A program made the translations under genes and the position numbers. Of a stretch of 64,000 bases of DNA, positions 53,288 to 62,588 are shown piece by piece. The stretch comes from Salinicoccus hispanicus (GTDB lineage Bacteria > Bacillota > Bacilli > Staphylococcales > Salinicoccaceae), in the NCBI RefSeq assembly GCF_009831115.1, contig NZ_WUUK01000004.1, positions 124,001 through 188,000 on the forward strand, given 5' to 3'. Numbering within the stretch: position 1 is the first letter of the stretch; each line of letters begins with the position of its first letter. The notes under the pieces were generated by a model. It ran no database searches. It had not been told where the DNA came from and was given only the letters and a program-made list of their open reading frames with translations.

Positions 53288-54472
53288 ATGAAACAGCACT
53301 ATCGGCTGATCATACTGGGCGGTGGCACAGCAGGAATTTCCACAGCAAACCGTATGCTGAGTGAAGACAAGAATCTGACAAATGATATTTTGATAATAGA
53401 ACCCCGGGATGACCACTATTTCCAGCCAGGCTGGCCACTTGTTGGAAGTGGTGAAATGAAGCTAGAATCTACGCGTAAACCGATGAGCAAAGTGATGCCG
53501 AAAGGGGCCGGATGGCTTCATGAATCAGTCAGGAATGTCGATCCTGTCAAAAGGGAAGTAAAAGCGGGAAGTCGGACCATCAAGTACGACTATCTGGTAG
53601 TGGCTCTGGGGATTGAACTCGATTACGATGCCATTGAAGGGGCGAGTGAATCATTAGGAAAGAATGGTGTCTGTACCAACTATATATATGACCTGGTAGA
53701 CTACACTTATAAGACACTGCAGAATGTGAAGACAGGCAATATTGTTGTGACGAAACCGCAGTCCAAAATTAAAGGCGGTGTTTCAGCCGAAAATTCGCTT
53801 TTTACAATGGATGAATACGTGAGGGACCATGATCTGGATATCAATATCGTCTTTAGAAGCGGCAGTCATGAGGTTTTTCCCGTAAAGCGCTACAGTGACA
53901 ATCTGGTGGCTCAGCTGGATGAAAAAGGGATAGACTACAAATTGGAACAGGAGCTTGTTGAAGTCAGAGGAGAGCATAAGGAGGCAGTATTCAAAGACCT
54001 TGAGACTGGAGAGCGTCAAGTGGTTCCTTTTGAAATGCTGGTCATCACACCACCGATGCGAGGCCCTTCAGTACTTGAAGGTTCCGGACTGCTTGATCCG
54101 GAAGGGTGGGTAAGCGTCGATCAGCACACCATGATGCACAACACCTACACGACTGTATTCTCTCTTGGTGATGCATCGAGTCTGCCGACTTTCAAGATGG
54201 GAAGTTCGGTTAAGTCGCAGATGCCTATCCTGGTCAAAAATCTGCTGGAACGGATGAATGATCAGTCGCCATCACATAAATATGATGGTAAGACAGCGTG
54301 TCCGATAGCAACAGAGTATGGCCACCTGATATTGGCTGAGTTCGATTACAACCATATTCCTGAAGAATCGACGTTTCTGAACCAGTCGGATGACAAATGG
54401 CTGTTCTATCAGTTCAAGAAAAATATGCTGCCTCTCATGTACTGGCATGCGTTACTGAAAGGGAAAGTATAA
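53288..54472 (+). CDS. Sulfide:quinone oxidoreductase-like flavoprotein lacking one active-site Cys
   Basis: The 394-residue protein aligns by eye with type II SQR over its length: N-terminal FAD motif ILGGGTAGISTANRM, DDHYFQPGWPLVGSG, VITPPM, FSLGDASSLPT and the end KKNMLPLMYWHALLKG. SQR oxidises sulfide at the membrane and passes electrons to quinone through a Cys pair. One Cys is present (C338 in YDGKTACPIATEYG). The other, in the usual KCAGAPQK motif, is replaced: this protein reads IKGGVSAEN with G163 at that position. C129 is a further Cys. Activity as a true SQR is therefore uncertain. GGAGGAGG precedes the ATG. Confidence 0.85.
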   Translation: MKQHYRLIILGGGTAGISTANRMLSEDKNLTNDILIIEPRDDHYFQPGWPLVGSGEMKLESTRKPMSKVMPKGAGWLHESVRNVDPVKREVKAGSRTIKYDYLVVALGIELDYDAIEGASESLGKNGVCTNYIYDLVDYTYKTLQNVKTGNIVVTKPQSKIKGGVSAENSLFTMDEYVRDHDLDINIVFRSGSHEVFPVKRYSDNLVAQLDEKGIDYKLEQELVEVRGEHKEAVFKDLETGERQVVPFEMLVITPPMRGPSVLEGSGLLDPEGWVSVDQHTMMHNTYTTVFSLGDASSLPTFKMGSSVKSQMPILVKNLLERMNDQSPSHKYDGKTACPIATEYGHLILAEFDYNHIPEESTFLNQSDDKWLFYQFKKNMLPLMYWHALLKGKV

Positions 54473-54497
54473 AAGCTGGGCCAATTGGCCCAGCTTT
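54472..54497. terminator. Bidirectional terminator
   Basis: A fully palindromic 26-bp hairpin (stem 11 bp, loop AATT) between the convergent SQR-like and Na/Pi genes. Confidence 0.85.
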
Positions 54498-54502
54498 AGT
54501 AT

Positions 54503-56170
54503 TTATTCATATATTGTAAAGTCTTCAGCAAGATCCTCAACTTCATCGCTCAAGTTCGTTTCGGAGATGTTTCTGGCATTATAGCCGATACGCTCCAGAG
54601 TACTGATGAGATCCACATAGAGCAGGCCGCCATCGGTGGAACAGATGCCTTTATTCAGACGTTTCACATGCTGTTTTCTCAGCTTATTTTCTATTTTATA
54701 TGATTTCTGGCTCAGTCTGATGACTTCTTCCAGATCTTGAGGACTATATATATCAAGAGAATCTATAGATTTCTTAAAGGATTTGTATACATGGTCGAAC
54801 AGATCCTCAAGTCCTTCCTGAGCAGGTTCTGACAAGTCGATGTTTTCACGATGCTTGCGATTATAAAGATCTGCAAATTCATCAATCTGTCCACTGACTT
54901 TGTAGAAGATACGTGATACCTCAAGCAGTGTAGACTGCCTTTCTGCATCCTCCGGAGAGATATCATATTTGGATGCATCGATTATATAGGACCTTAAACT
55001 GTCCTGCAGTGTATCGACAACATTTATTTTTTCCTTGATCTGTTTGTACAGTTTCGGGTTATTTGTTTCACTGAACTTTTTCGTATCATCAAGAATGCTC
55101 AATGTAAGGTTACCGAGGTTTATGACTTCCTTCTGCGCACCCTGCAGTGCAAGGCCAGGAGATTGTCTGAGAAGCAAAGGGTCGAGATGATTCGGTTTGT
55201 AGTCTTCGGAAAAATCCTTGCCGGGTACAATCCGTGTCACAATCCATGCGAGAACCGCAATGAACGGCAGTTGGATGAGTGTATTGGAAACGTTGAAGAA
55301 CCCATGGGCAAAGGCGATTGTCATCTCGGGATTGAGTTCCAGAAGTTCTCTCAAGTATGTGATGAGCTGGACGAAAAACGGCATGATGATCATGAAGATG
55401 ACTGCACCAATTACGTTGAAGATGACATGTACAGCAGCAGCTCTTTTTGCGGCAATCGAGCCGACGAGTGCTGCGAGAACAGCTGTAATGGTAGTACCCA
55501 GATTATCTCCCAGAAGAATCGGAAGTGCCGCACTCAAATCCAGAAGATCATTGGAATAGAACCCTTGCAGTATGGCAATTGTTGCACTGGAACTTTGGAC
55601 AATTACGGTCAGTAGAGTACCAACTGCGAGCCCAAGGAACGAATTGTTTGACATGCTGAGCATCAGATCGGCAAAGCTTGACAGGTCGGCTAGTGGTTTG
55701 ACGCCCTGGCCCATCAGATCGAGACCGTAGAAGAGTGCTCCGAATCCGAAGAGCACACGGCCTATATTATTGAATTTTGGACTTCTGTTCATAAAGAAAA
55801 TCATGAAGGCACCCAGTGCCAGTATCGGTAGTGCATAGTCGCCGATCTTCAGGCCGATGATGAATGCTGTGACGGTCGTACCGATGTTCGCACCCATGAT
55901 GACTCCGATTGATTGGCGTAAGGTCATGAATCCTGCTGACACGAGACCGATTGTGATCACTGTTGTGCCAGTGCTGCTTTGAATGAGGATAGTGACAATG
56001 ATCCCTGCCAATATTCCTTTGATGGGGTTGGAAGTCATACGGTTCAGTACTTCACGCAGGCGATCTCCTGCTGCTGCCTGTAACCCGTCCCCCATCTGTT
56101 TTAAGCCATAAAGAAAAATACCAAGTCCTCCGAGAAATAGAAAGATGACTTCCATCGGACTGAGTTCCAT
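54503..56170 (-). CDS. nptA: Na+/phosphate cotransporter with PhoU-like domain
   Basis: The 555-residue protein has two Na/Pi-cotransporter repeats with the QSS motifs ILIQSSTGTTVI and VIVQSSSATIAI, each followed by NIGTT/NLGTT. About eight to nine transmembrane segments precede a cytosolic PhoU-like helical domain (about residues 340-555). It imports phosphate with Na+, as S. aureus NptA does. GGTGGAGG precedes the ATG. It is a single gene. Confidence 0.93.
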   Translation of the reverse strand: MELSPMEVIFLFLGGLGIFLYGLKQMGDGLQAAAGDRLREVLNRMTSNPIKGILAGIIVTILIQSSTGTTVITIGLVSAGFMTLRQSIGVIMGANIGTTVTAFIIGLKIGDYALPILALGAFMIFFMNRSPKFNNIGRVLFGFGALFYGLDLMGQGVKPLADLSSFADLMLSMSNNSFLGLAVGTLLTVIVQSSSATIAILQGFYSNDLLDLSAALPILLGDNLGTTITAVLAALVGSIAAKRAAAVHVIFNVIGAVIFMIIMPFFVQLITYLRELLELNPEMTIAFAHGFFNVSNTLIQLPFIAVLAWIVTRIVPGKDFSEDYKPNHLDPLLLRQSPGLALQGAQKEVINLGNLTLSILDDTKKFSETNNPKLYKQIKEKINVVDTLQDSLRSYIIDASKYDISPEDAERQSTLLEVSRIFYKVSGQIDEFADLYNRKHRENIDLSEPAQEGLEDLFDHVYKSFKKSIDSLDIYSPQDLEEVIRLSQKSYKIENKLRKQHVKRLNKGICSTDGGLLYVDLISTLERIGYNARNISETNLSDEVEDLAEDFTIYE

Positions 56171-56529
56171 AAATATTCCTCCACCCAGGTATCGGATACC
56201 TTAACATTATATTAATGATCTTTACGTAATATTTACCGTTTATATTACGACTTACATTATAGTGTTAAACTTATTAAAATGCACCAGAATAAAAAAATTA
56301 ACCTGAGTTAATATTATATGTTTGAGGTAAAACGTTTTCTCGATAAATTCTCGTTATTACCGCATTCCATCTTCTGGCTCGCGTTATCCCTCACTATATT
56401 GGGATGTAATTACTCTTTTTGGTTGTGATATTTCCATCATTTTTCAATTATATAAAGTAATATCGACATTCATCAAATGATATGAGAAAATTGAGATTAC
56501 AATTTAACGTGGATGGGGAGGACAAGACA
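56171..56529. other. AT-rich intergenic region with a possible 36-codon frame
   Basis: This 359-bp region separates the divergent nptA and HAD genes and must hold both promoters. A frame at 56318-56428 (+) would encode a 36-residue hydrophobic peptide beginning MFEVKRFLDKFSLLP, but it has no clear ribosome site, so I do not call it a gene. No RNA gene or riboswitch is recognised. Confidence 0.5.
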
Positions 56530-57639
56530 GTGACGGTCGTACTATTTGACGTAGATGGTGTTTTTTTGAGTGAGGAAAGATGTTTTGATGTATCTGCTCT
56601 GGCAGTACATGAACTTCTATATAGTCCGAGATATTTGAATCTGGATACATATCAGTTCCGTACTGACTACACTGATCAGGAAATAAAGGATATAAGAACT
56701 GAGACATTCAGCAATGACGAGGTGCTTGACCGGTTCAAACAGATGGGGCTGAATTCAAACTGGGATATGCTTTTTGTTACATTCTCCATCGTCTATATCG
56801 AATTGATGAAAAATGCAAAACTCAATGTTGAAAACTTGGATATCACTGATATTCACAGCATTGGCGAAATGCTCGGTCTGCAGAAGGTGGACTATGGCAA
56901 AGTCGTCGATTTTCTGAAAGCAGACGATTATACTAAAGACACCATCTATGATGCACTCATGGAGTATGCCAGATTGAACCTCGGCATTCATGATGCCGAA
57001 GCATTCGAGATGTCAGGACCGATATGGAGAACAGGGCAGTACAAATATCAGGAATGGTACTTGGGCAGCAGAGATGTGAAGACATCCACCGGTATTGAAC
57101 CTGAAGAGACGGAAAAGCAGGGTTTCATCCATGATGAAGAGTGGATTGTGGATCCTGAGGATATTAGAGGTATGCTGAACCGTCTGCTTGATGCGGGTGT
57201 AGAGATTGGTGTTGCTACCGGCCGGCCGAGGCAGGAGACTCTTATTCCTTTCCAGCAGGAAAGATTGACGGATATATTCCGTGATAACCGGATATCGACT
57301 GCTTCCGAAGTACTTGCTGCCGAAGCGGTTGATGAAGTGGATGTCTCGCTTGCAAAGCCGCATCCATACAGCTATCTATGGAGTCTGTATGCTCATGATG
57401 CCAATCGGTTCAAGGATGCAGTGGATCAGAACAACATATCAGACGACCTGATATACATCATAGGGGATTCAGTAGCCGACTATTACTGTGCTGAAGCAAT
57501 CGGATCGGAGTTCATCGCAACACTGACAGGACTGACAGGACATTCGATCATTCCAAGATTCGAAGCTCTGGGCGTAGACCACATGGTCGATACCGTACTC
57601 GGAGTGGAAGAGATCATACTAAAAAGCCATCACTCTTGA
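56530..57639 (+). CDS. HAD-family hydrolase, candidate phosphoserine phosphatase
   Basis: The 369-residue cytosolic protein has HAD motif I VLFDVDGVFL (D7, D9), a long helical cap (about residues 30-220), motif II GVATGRP, the motif III Lys in LAKPHPY, and motif IV GDSVADYYCAEAIG. It is convergent with serA and a class V aminotransferase gene; a phosphoserine phosphatase would complete serine synthesis, so that role is a reasonable but unproven guess. GGGGAGG eight bases upstream sets a GTG start at 56530, not the ATG at 56482. Confidence 0.82.
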   Translation: MTVVLFDVDGVFLSEERCFDVSALAVHELLYSPRYLNLDTYQFRTDYTDQEIKDIRTETFSNDEVLDRFKQMGLNSNWDMLFVTFSIVYIELMKNAKLNVENLDITDIHSIGEMLGLQKVDYGKVVDFLKADDYTKDTIYDALMEYARLNLGIHDAEAFEMSGPIWRTGQYKYQEWYLGSRDVKTSTGIEPEETEKQGFIHDEEWIVDPEDIRGMLNRLLDAGVEIGVATGRPRQETLIPFQQERLTDIFRDNRISTASEVLAAEAVDEVDVSLAKPHPYSYLWSLYAHDANRFKDAVDQNNISDDLIYIIGDSVADYYCAEAIGSEFIATLTGLTGHSIIPRFEALGVDHMVDTVLGVEEIILKSHHS

Positions 57640-57656
57640 TTGACGTGATGGCTTTT
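57622..57656. terminator. Bidirectional terminator between the HAD gene and serA
   Basis: A 12-bp stem with A and T runs encloses the stop codon of the HAD gene; serA ends 5 bp further. Confidence 0.85.
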
Positions 57657-57660
57657 CATG

Positions 57661-59253
57661 TCAGGAAAGATCAACCTGTTTAACTTGGTGGAAGCCCTCG
57701 ATTTTTATAAGTTCTTCCAATGCTTCTGTACCTACAGTCTGATCGAGTCTCAGGGAAAGCATCGCTTCCCCGCCTTCATCTCTTCGCCCGAGCTGCATGG
57801 TCGCGATGTTGATGCTGTATTTACCCAGTGTATAACCCATTTCCCCAATGATTCCCGGACGGTCGACATGATTGATGAAAAGCAGGTGCTTCGTCGGTTT
57901 GACGTCAACCTGGAAACCGTTTATTTTAACAATACGCTCACCGTAACCGTTCAGTACGCTTGCACCAAGCGTCAATGTCTCATCATTGTTGATCAGCTCC
58001 GCTTCCAGATAGTTGTTGTAGCCGTGTGTCTGGCCCTGTTTTTCCACCTTGTACGTTACCCCTTGTTCCTGCAGAAGGTACAGGGCATTGATGATATTCA
58101 CATTTTCTCCAAGGTGCGGCTTCAGCATGTTTGCCACGAACGAGCGTGTCAGAATACTGGTATCGTCAAGCGCAAGATCTCCATGATATTTGAGTTTGAT
58201 TTCGGAAGGTGGCCTATCCATCAGCTGGATCGCCACTTTGCCCATGTGGGTCGCAATATTGATATAGGGCTTAAGCTCTTCGTTGATATTTTCATTCATT
58301 CTGGGCGCATTTACAGCATGAATGATTACATTGTTTTCGAGTATGTCGATTATTTCCCGGGAAACGCTGACAGCCACTTTTTCCTGTGCTTCGATGGTCG
58401 ATGCGCCAAGGTGGGGGGTGACAACAATCTGCGGGTGGCCGAGAAGCTCGTGATTGGTCGGAGGCTCGTTTTCAAAAACATCGAGCGCAGCGCCACTGAT
58501 TTTGCCTGCGTCGAGTGCTTCGAGCAGTGCCGTTTCATCGATGATGCCGCCACGTGCTACATTGACAATCTTGAGTCCCGATTTTGCCATATCAAAAAAT
58601 TCCCTGCCCACTATACCTTTTGTTTGTGGAGTCAGCGGCGTATGCACGGTTACAAAATCCGCATTTTTGGCAATTTCATCGATTTCCATTTTTACTATAT
58701 CCGCTTCTTTAGCTTTTTCGTCGGATAGGTATGGATCGAAAGCGACAATTTTCATACCGAAACTCCTGGCCCGGCGTGCGACACCGAAACCGATTTTACC
58801 GACACCTATGATGCCAAGTGTCTTTCCGTACATTTCTGTCCCTTTGTATGCTTTTCGATTCCATACGCCGTCCGAAAGTTGCTTGTGGGCCGCCGGTATC
58901 TGACGCGTGAGTGCCAGCATCATTGCCAGCGTATGCTCGGTGGCAGAGATCGTATTGCCGTCCGGTGCGTTGATGACGATGACGCCATATTTTGTCGCAG
59001 CATCGATATCGATGTTGTCGACACCGACACCTGCACGTGCAATCACCTTGAGTGGCCGTGCACGCTGGATGATCTCCTCTGTAATGGTGGTCTGGCTTCT
59101 GACAATCAGTGCATGGTAGTCTCCCACAATTTCCAGAACTTCCGCTTCTGTCAGTCCTGTATTGATATCCACTTCATAATTTGGATGATTGAGCAGTTCT
59201 CTGATGCCGTCTTCACTGATCGGGTCCAGTACGAGTACTTTGAATTTATTCAT
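57661..59253 (-). CDS. serA: D-3-phosphoglycerate dehydrogenase
   Basis: The 530-residue enzyme oxidises 3-phosphoglycerate, the first step of serine synthesis. It has the substrate loop IARAGVGVDNIDI, the NAD motif GIIGVGKIGFGVARRA, NVARGGIIDETAL and the active-site His in TPHLGAST. The long form is seen: an intervening ASB domain (about 315-450) and a C-terminal ACT domain (LLFINHVDRPGIIGEMG) for possible serine feedback. ACAGGAGG sets ATG 59253. It overlaps the upstream aminotransferase gene by 8 nt. Confidence 0.95.
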   Translation of the reverse strand: MNKFKVLVLDPISEDGIRELLNHPNYEVDINTGLTEAEVLEIVGDYHALIVRSQTTITEEIIQRARPLKVIARAGVGVDNIDIDAATKYGVIVINAPDGNTISATEHTLAMMLALTRQIPAAHKQLSDGVWNRKAYKGTEMYGKTLGIIGVGKIGFGVARRARSFGMKIVAFDPYLSDEKAKEADIVKMEIDEIAKNADFVTVHTPLTPQTKGIVGREFFDMAKSGLKIVNVARGGIIDETALLEALDAGKISGAALDVFENEPPTNHELLGHPQIVVTPHLGASTIEAQEKVAVSVSREIIDILENNVIIHAVNAPRMNENINEELKPYINIATHMGKVAIQLMDRPPSEIKLKYHGDLALDDTSILTRSFVANMLKPHLGENVNIINALYLLQEQGVTYKVEKQGQTHGYNNYLEAELINNDETLTLGASVLNGYGERIVKINGFQVDVKPTKHLLFINHVDRPGIIGEMGYTLGKYSINIATMQLGRRDEGGEAMLSLRLDQTVGTEALEELIKIEGFHQVKQVDLS

Positions 59254-60388
59254 AGTATGCCTCCTGTGCAGCAGCCAATGCTTTGCCATAGTACTGCGCG
59301 TTACGATAATCGCTTAGAATTGCTTCAAGTGCTGCAAGGACGGTCAGCATGTCTTTCGGGAACATGTAGCCCATGTGTCCGATGCGGAGTATCTGTCCTT
59401 TAAGATGCTTCTGTCCGCCGGCGATGGTGATGCCATGCTTTTTCTTGAGTTCGTCTTTGATATGTGAGAGTTCCGCTTCATCGGATTTAAAAGCCGTAAC
59501 AGTCGGAGAGGCGTATGCATCCTCCACCAGAAGCTCAAGATCCAGTGCCTTGAGTCCGGCTCTCAGCATATTGCGCATAGCCAAGTGGCGTTCAAACACC
59601 TTCTCCACCCCTTCTTCCTTGTAGAGTGACAGCACTTGCGCCAGCCCCTGTATGAGTGAAACAGCCGGGGTGAAGGGTGTGGAGTTCCCTTCGAGTGCAT
59701 CGAAGTACTTGTTGATGTCGAGATAGAATCTGGACAGCGTATTCTTTGAGGCACGCTCCCTTGCGGTGTCGTTCATAGCCACAAACGCGATGCCGGGTGG
59801 GAGCATCAGTGCCTTCTGGCTGCCTGTCACCAGACAGTCTATGGCGTCCGCCTTCATATCGAACTTCATGCCACCGACCGCACTCACACCATCCACTACA
59901 AACAGTGTATCCGGGCTATAGCCCTTTACCAGCTGGCCCAGTGCATTTATCGGATGGACTACGGCTGTAGAAGTTTCACAGGCTTGGGAGAATACTGCTC
60001 TGATATTCTGCTTGCCGTTGAGGAAAGTTTTGAAGTCTTCAAGGTCCAACCCTTCGCCCCATGGTACTTCATAAGTATGTACCTCATATGGATATGTTTT
60101 GGCGATGCTTCTGAAGCGGTCACCAAATGCACCACTGACTATGATGACGATGGCATCTTCCGGTTCAACCAGATTGACCATTGAAGCTTCCAGCGCACTG
60201 GTTCCACTGGAGGTGAGGATGGCAACGGAATGGTCCGTTCCGAACAGGGTTCTGATATTCGACTGTACATTTTCCATCAGGGAAGTGAAATCGGAAGAGC
60301 GATGCCCGATCATCCCGGCAGACATGGCGTGTGTTACTTGCGGGGGGATGGGCGTAGGTCCAGGTGTAAGCAGCAGATTAGGTTGCAT
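59246..60388 (-). CDS. Class V aminotransferase (serine pathway)
   Basis: The 380-residue PLP enzyme starts LLLTPGPTPIPPQV and has SSGTSALEASM, the PLP lysine in VTGSQKALMLPPG, and ADAIDCLVTG. It belongs to the alanine-glyoxylate/serine-glyoxylate aminotransferase group. Overlapping serA by 8 nt, it most likely supplies the phosphoserine aminotransferase step, as is assumed for the same gene pair in staphylococci. GGAGGA eight bases upstream supports the ATG. A cre-like sequence lies near 60492-60505. Confidence 0.88.
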   Translation of the reverse strand: MQPNLLLTPGPTPIPPQVTHAMSAGMIGHRSSDFTSLMENVQSNIRTLFGTDHSVAILTSSGTSALEASMVNLVEPEDAIVIIVSGAFGDRFRSIAKTYPYEVHTYEVPWGEGLDLEDFKTFLNGKQNIRAVFSQACETSTAVVHPINALGQLVKGYSPDTLFVVDGVSAVGGMKFDMKADAIDCLVTGSQKALMLPPGIAFVAMNDTARERASKNTLSRFYLDINKYFDALEGNSTPFTPAVSLIQGLAQVLSLYKEEGVEKVFERHLAMRNMLRAGLKALDLELLVEDAYASPTVTAFKSDEAELSHIKDELKKKHGITIAGGQKHLKGQILRIGHMGYMFPKDMLTVLAALEAILSDYRNAQYYGKALAAAQEAYYE

Positions 60389-60505
60389 TTGTATCGTCCT
60401 CCATAGAATAGATGTACACTATAATATCAGTTTTTTCTGTATTTTCCATAAACACAGTGAAAAAACTTTTTATAAATTGTAATATTACAACCTAAAACGT
60501 TTACA

Positions 60506-61582
60506 TCAATTATCTTTGCCCTCCATCAGGATTTCATCAACAAGACCATGCGCCTCCTGATAACGGTCCCTATAGGAAGTACCATCCAGAGTATGGGTGA
60601 TGTGAAGCAGGTTCTGCTGTTCAAGCTCCAGCATGATCATCTTGTGAACTTCATTTTTGTAGTCTGTATTTCCCTTTACTTCATCCTCTGGTGCTTCCGG
60701 AGGCAGTAACAGGATCAGCGACCAGTTCTGCAGGTGGATATAATAGTCGAAGACCGATTTCAGCCGGTTGAATTCTTCTCCATCTGCATACATCTTCATG
60801 TTGACCTTGGTGGTCATGACATCCGTGTCGGCGAAGAAGACTTTTCGTGTACCTGGTGAATGGATATGACGCCGGTTGTTTTCAAACTGGCCGATTCCTA
60901 TGGCGTGGAAGTCCCTTACATCCAGTTCATCGCCTGCGATACGCTGTTCCTTGCAATAGGTTTTGGCATACTCCGTAGAATAGCTGGTGGAATAGCGTCT
61001 GGCCAGATCCTGTACCATCGAAGTCCGCCCTGTACCCGGGGCCCCGATGACTAGAACGTTCTGTACGAAGAACTTTCTGAATGGACGCATGACATAATCC
61101 CAGTTGAGAATGGGCGATTCCCTGATGTTCGTACCGCTGATACCCAGTATTTTACGGTCCACCATGGTGATCATTGCATCAATATCCGGATACTTCCTGG
61201 AGAAGAAATGCTTCAATGGTTCAATGTATTCCTCTTCCCCGACATAGAAAGTCATTTTCCCCACATCGAAGGGGAGTGCATCCTTTTCATTTATGATTGT
61301 TTCTGAAAGCATGCTGAGCCATGGTTCCCAGCCGTGTGGGTATCTTGGAATATATGTTTCATCGAGCTTCAGTACTGTAACGTTATCATCCGGACCAAGC
61401 AGCTGCCGCATTGCCTTGACCCGATTATCCAGTATCATGCCGTAGTTATCTCCGCGATCCCCCGCGTAGCCGCTGACGATTACGAATGCATGCCTGTTTT
61501 CCCGTTTTGCACGGATGACCTGTTCAAAATGACCAACATGGCAAGGGGCGAATGTGCCGAAGTAAATACCTAGATCTCTCAC
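60506..61582 (-). CDS. nadR: NadR-like NMN adenylyltransferase / ribosylnicotinamide kinase
   Basis: The 358-residue protein has an N-terminal nucleotidyltransferase domain with IYFGTFAPCHVGHFEQV (HxGH site) and GISGTNIRESP (ISxTxxR), making NAD from NMN and ATP. The C-terminal half is a P-loop kinase domain that phosphorylates nicotinamide riboside in NadR. Its Walker A reads GAPGTGRTS: the invariant Lys is Arg (R186), so kinase activity is questionable. GGAGATTGGACT sets a GTG start at 61582. No pnuC transporter is adjacent, and no HTH domain is present. Confidence 0.87.
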   Translation of the reverse strand: MRDLGIYFGTFAPCHVGHFEQVIRAKRENRHAFVIVSGYAGDRGDNYGMILDNRVKAMRQLLGPDDNVTVLKLDETYIPRYPHGWEPWLSMLSETIINEKDALPFDVGKMTFYVGEEEYIEPLKHFFSRKYPDIDAMITMVDRKILGISGTNIRESPILNWDYVMRPFRKFFVQNVLVIGAPGTGRTSMVQDLARRYSTSYSTEYAKTYCKEQRIAGDELDVRDFHAIGIGQFENNRRHIHSPGTRKVFFADTDVMTTKVNMKMYADGEEFNRLKSVFDYYIHLQNWSLILLLPPEAPEDEVKGNTDYKNEVHKMIMLELEQQNLLHITHTLDGTSYRDRYQEAHGLVDEILMEGKDN

Positions 61583-61731
61583 AGTCCAATCTCCTAACGA
61601 TTTAAGTGTTAAACCAGTTATATCAATATAGAAGCGGTTTATCAAATAGACTTGCATTTCAAGCAACAACTAGAGGATGCAGATATGCTACAATCAGATG
61701 GTATAAAATGAAAAGTCGAGGTACATATCGA

Positions 61732-62574
61732 ATGATTAGATGGGTAAATATATTCAAAGGTTTTCTGATGGGCATCTGTGAACTGATTCCTGGAGTGAGC
61801 AGTGGGACGATGGCGCTGCTGCTTGGCATCTATGACGAATTTATTGGAGCCATCAGCAGAATCGTGACAAAAGACTACAAAAAAGCAATCCTCTTCCTGC
61901 TGCCGCTGGTTGTCGGTATGGGCATTGCTGTCCTGACCCTCACTTCGCTGATAGAATATCTTCTGGATCGCCATATGGTGCCTACACACTGGTTCTTCAT
62001 CGGACTGGTACTTGGCGTTGTCCCCATGATGCTCAGAATTTCCAACTACAGGGTGAAATTCAGAAGCTCCCACTACATACTGGTTTTTCTGGCTGTCGCA
62101 CTGTTATTTTCAATCGGACTGATCAGAGGGGATGAAACGCCGCCTGAAAACTTGGTGGTGACAATGCCGCTTCTCATCAAGATGTTTTTCAGCGGTATTC
62201 TCGCTTCGATGACCATGCTGCTCCCTGGCATATCAGGATCTCTCGTCCTGCTGATCCTCGGTTCCTACAGTATCGTCATCTACTCTATAAACCAGCTCAA
62301 AGCTTTCAATCTGGAAATACTGCCTGTACTGATTGCTGTCGGTTCCGGTATTGTTCTCGGTCTGCTCCTGGCCAGCCGGGTCATCCAGTATATGCTCAGT
62401 CACTATACGTATTTGACCTATGCGCTCATATTGGGACTCGTCATGGGCTCCGTATTTGCCATCTATCCAGGCCTCCCGGAAACAGCTCTGTCCTGGATAA
62501 TGACAGTAATGGCTGCCATCGCAGGGTTTACCATCAGCTGGTTCATGGGTACACGCAATAAAGAGACAATATGA
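61732..62574 (+). CDS. popT: DUF368 membrane protein, PopT-type undecaprenyl-phosphate translocase
   Basis: The 280-residue protein has about eight to nine transmembrane segments and the two DUF368 signatures GICELIPGVSSGTMALLLGIYDE (split family motif PGVSxGT) and LLPGISGSLVLLILGSYS. DUF368 (PopT) and DedA-type (UptA) proteins recycle undecaprenyl phosphate across the membrane for cell-wall synthesis. ATG 61732 is preferred (GAGGT upstream); ATG 61708 is in frame. The next gene, a GTPase, begins at or near its stop codon. Confidence 0.88.
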   Translation: MIRWVNIFKGFLMGICELIPGVSSGTMALLLGIYDEFIGAISRIVTKDYKKAILFLLPLVVGMGIAVLTLTSLIEYLLDRHMVPTHWFFIGLVLGVVPMMLRISNYRVKFRSSHYILVFLAVALLFSIGLIRGDETPPENLVVTMPLLIKMFFSGILASMTMLLPGISGSLVLLILGSYSIVIYSINQLKAFNLEILPVLIAVGSGIVLGLLLASRVIQYMLSHYTYLTYALILGLVMGSVFAIYPGLPETALSWIMTVMAAIAGFTISWFMGTRNKETI

Positions 62575-62588
62575 ATCGAGGTGAGTAT

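Noticed and set aside
56318-56428. 36-codon hydrophobic frame on the plus strand
   Set aside because: No ribosome site is visible and the composition could arise by chance in AT-rich DNA.
57658-58728. Long plus-strand frame of about 356 codons inside serA
   Set aside because: It is fully antisense to the well-supported serA gene and has no family resemblance; it is a frame shadow.
60490-60505. cre site upstream of the class V aminotransferase gene
   Set aside because: On the minus strand the last two bases of the consensus are wrong and the site is about 110 bp upstream of the start, so it is noted only as cre-like.
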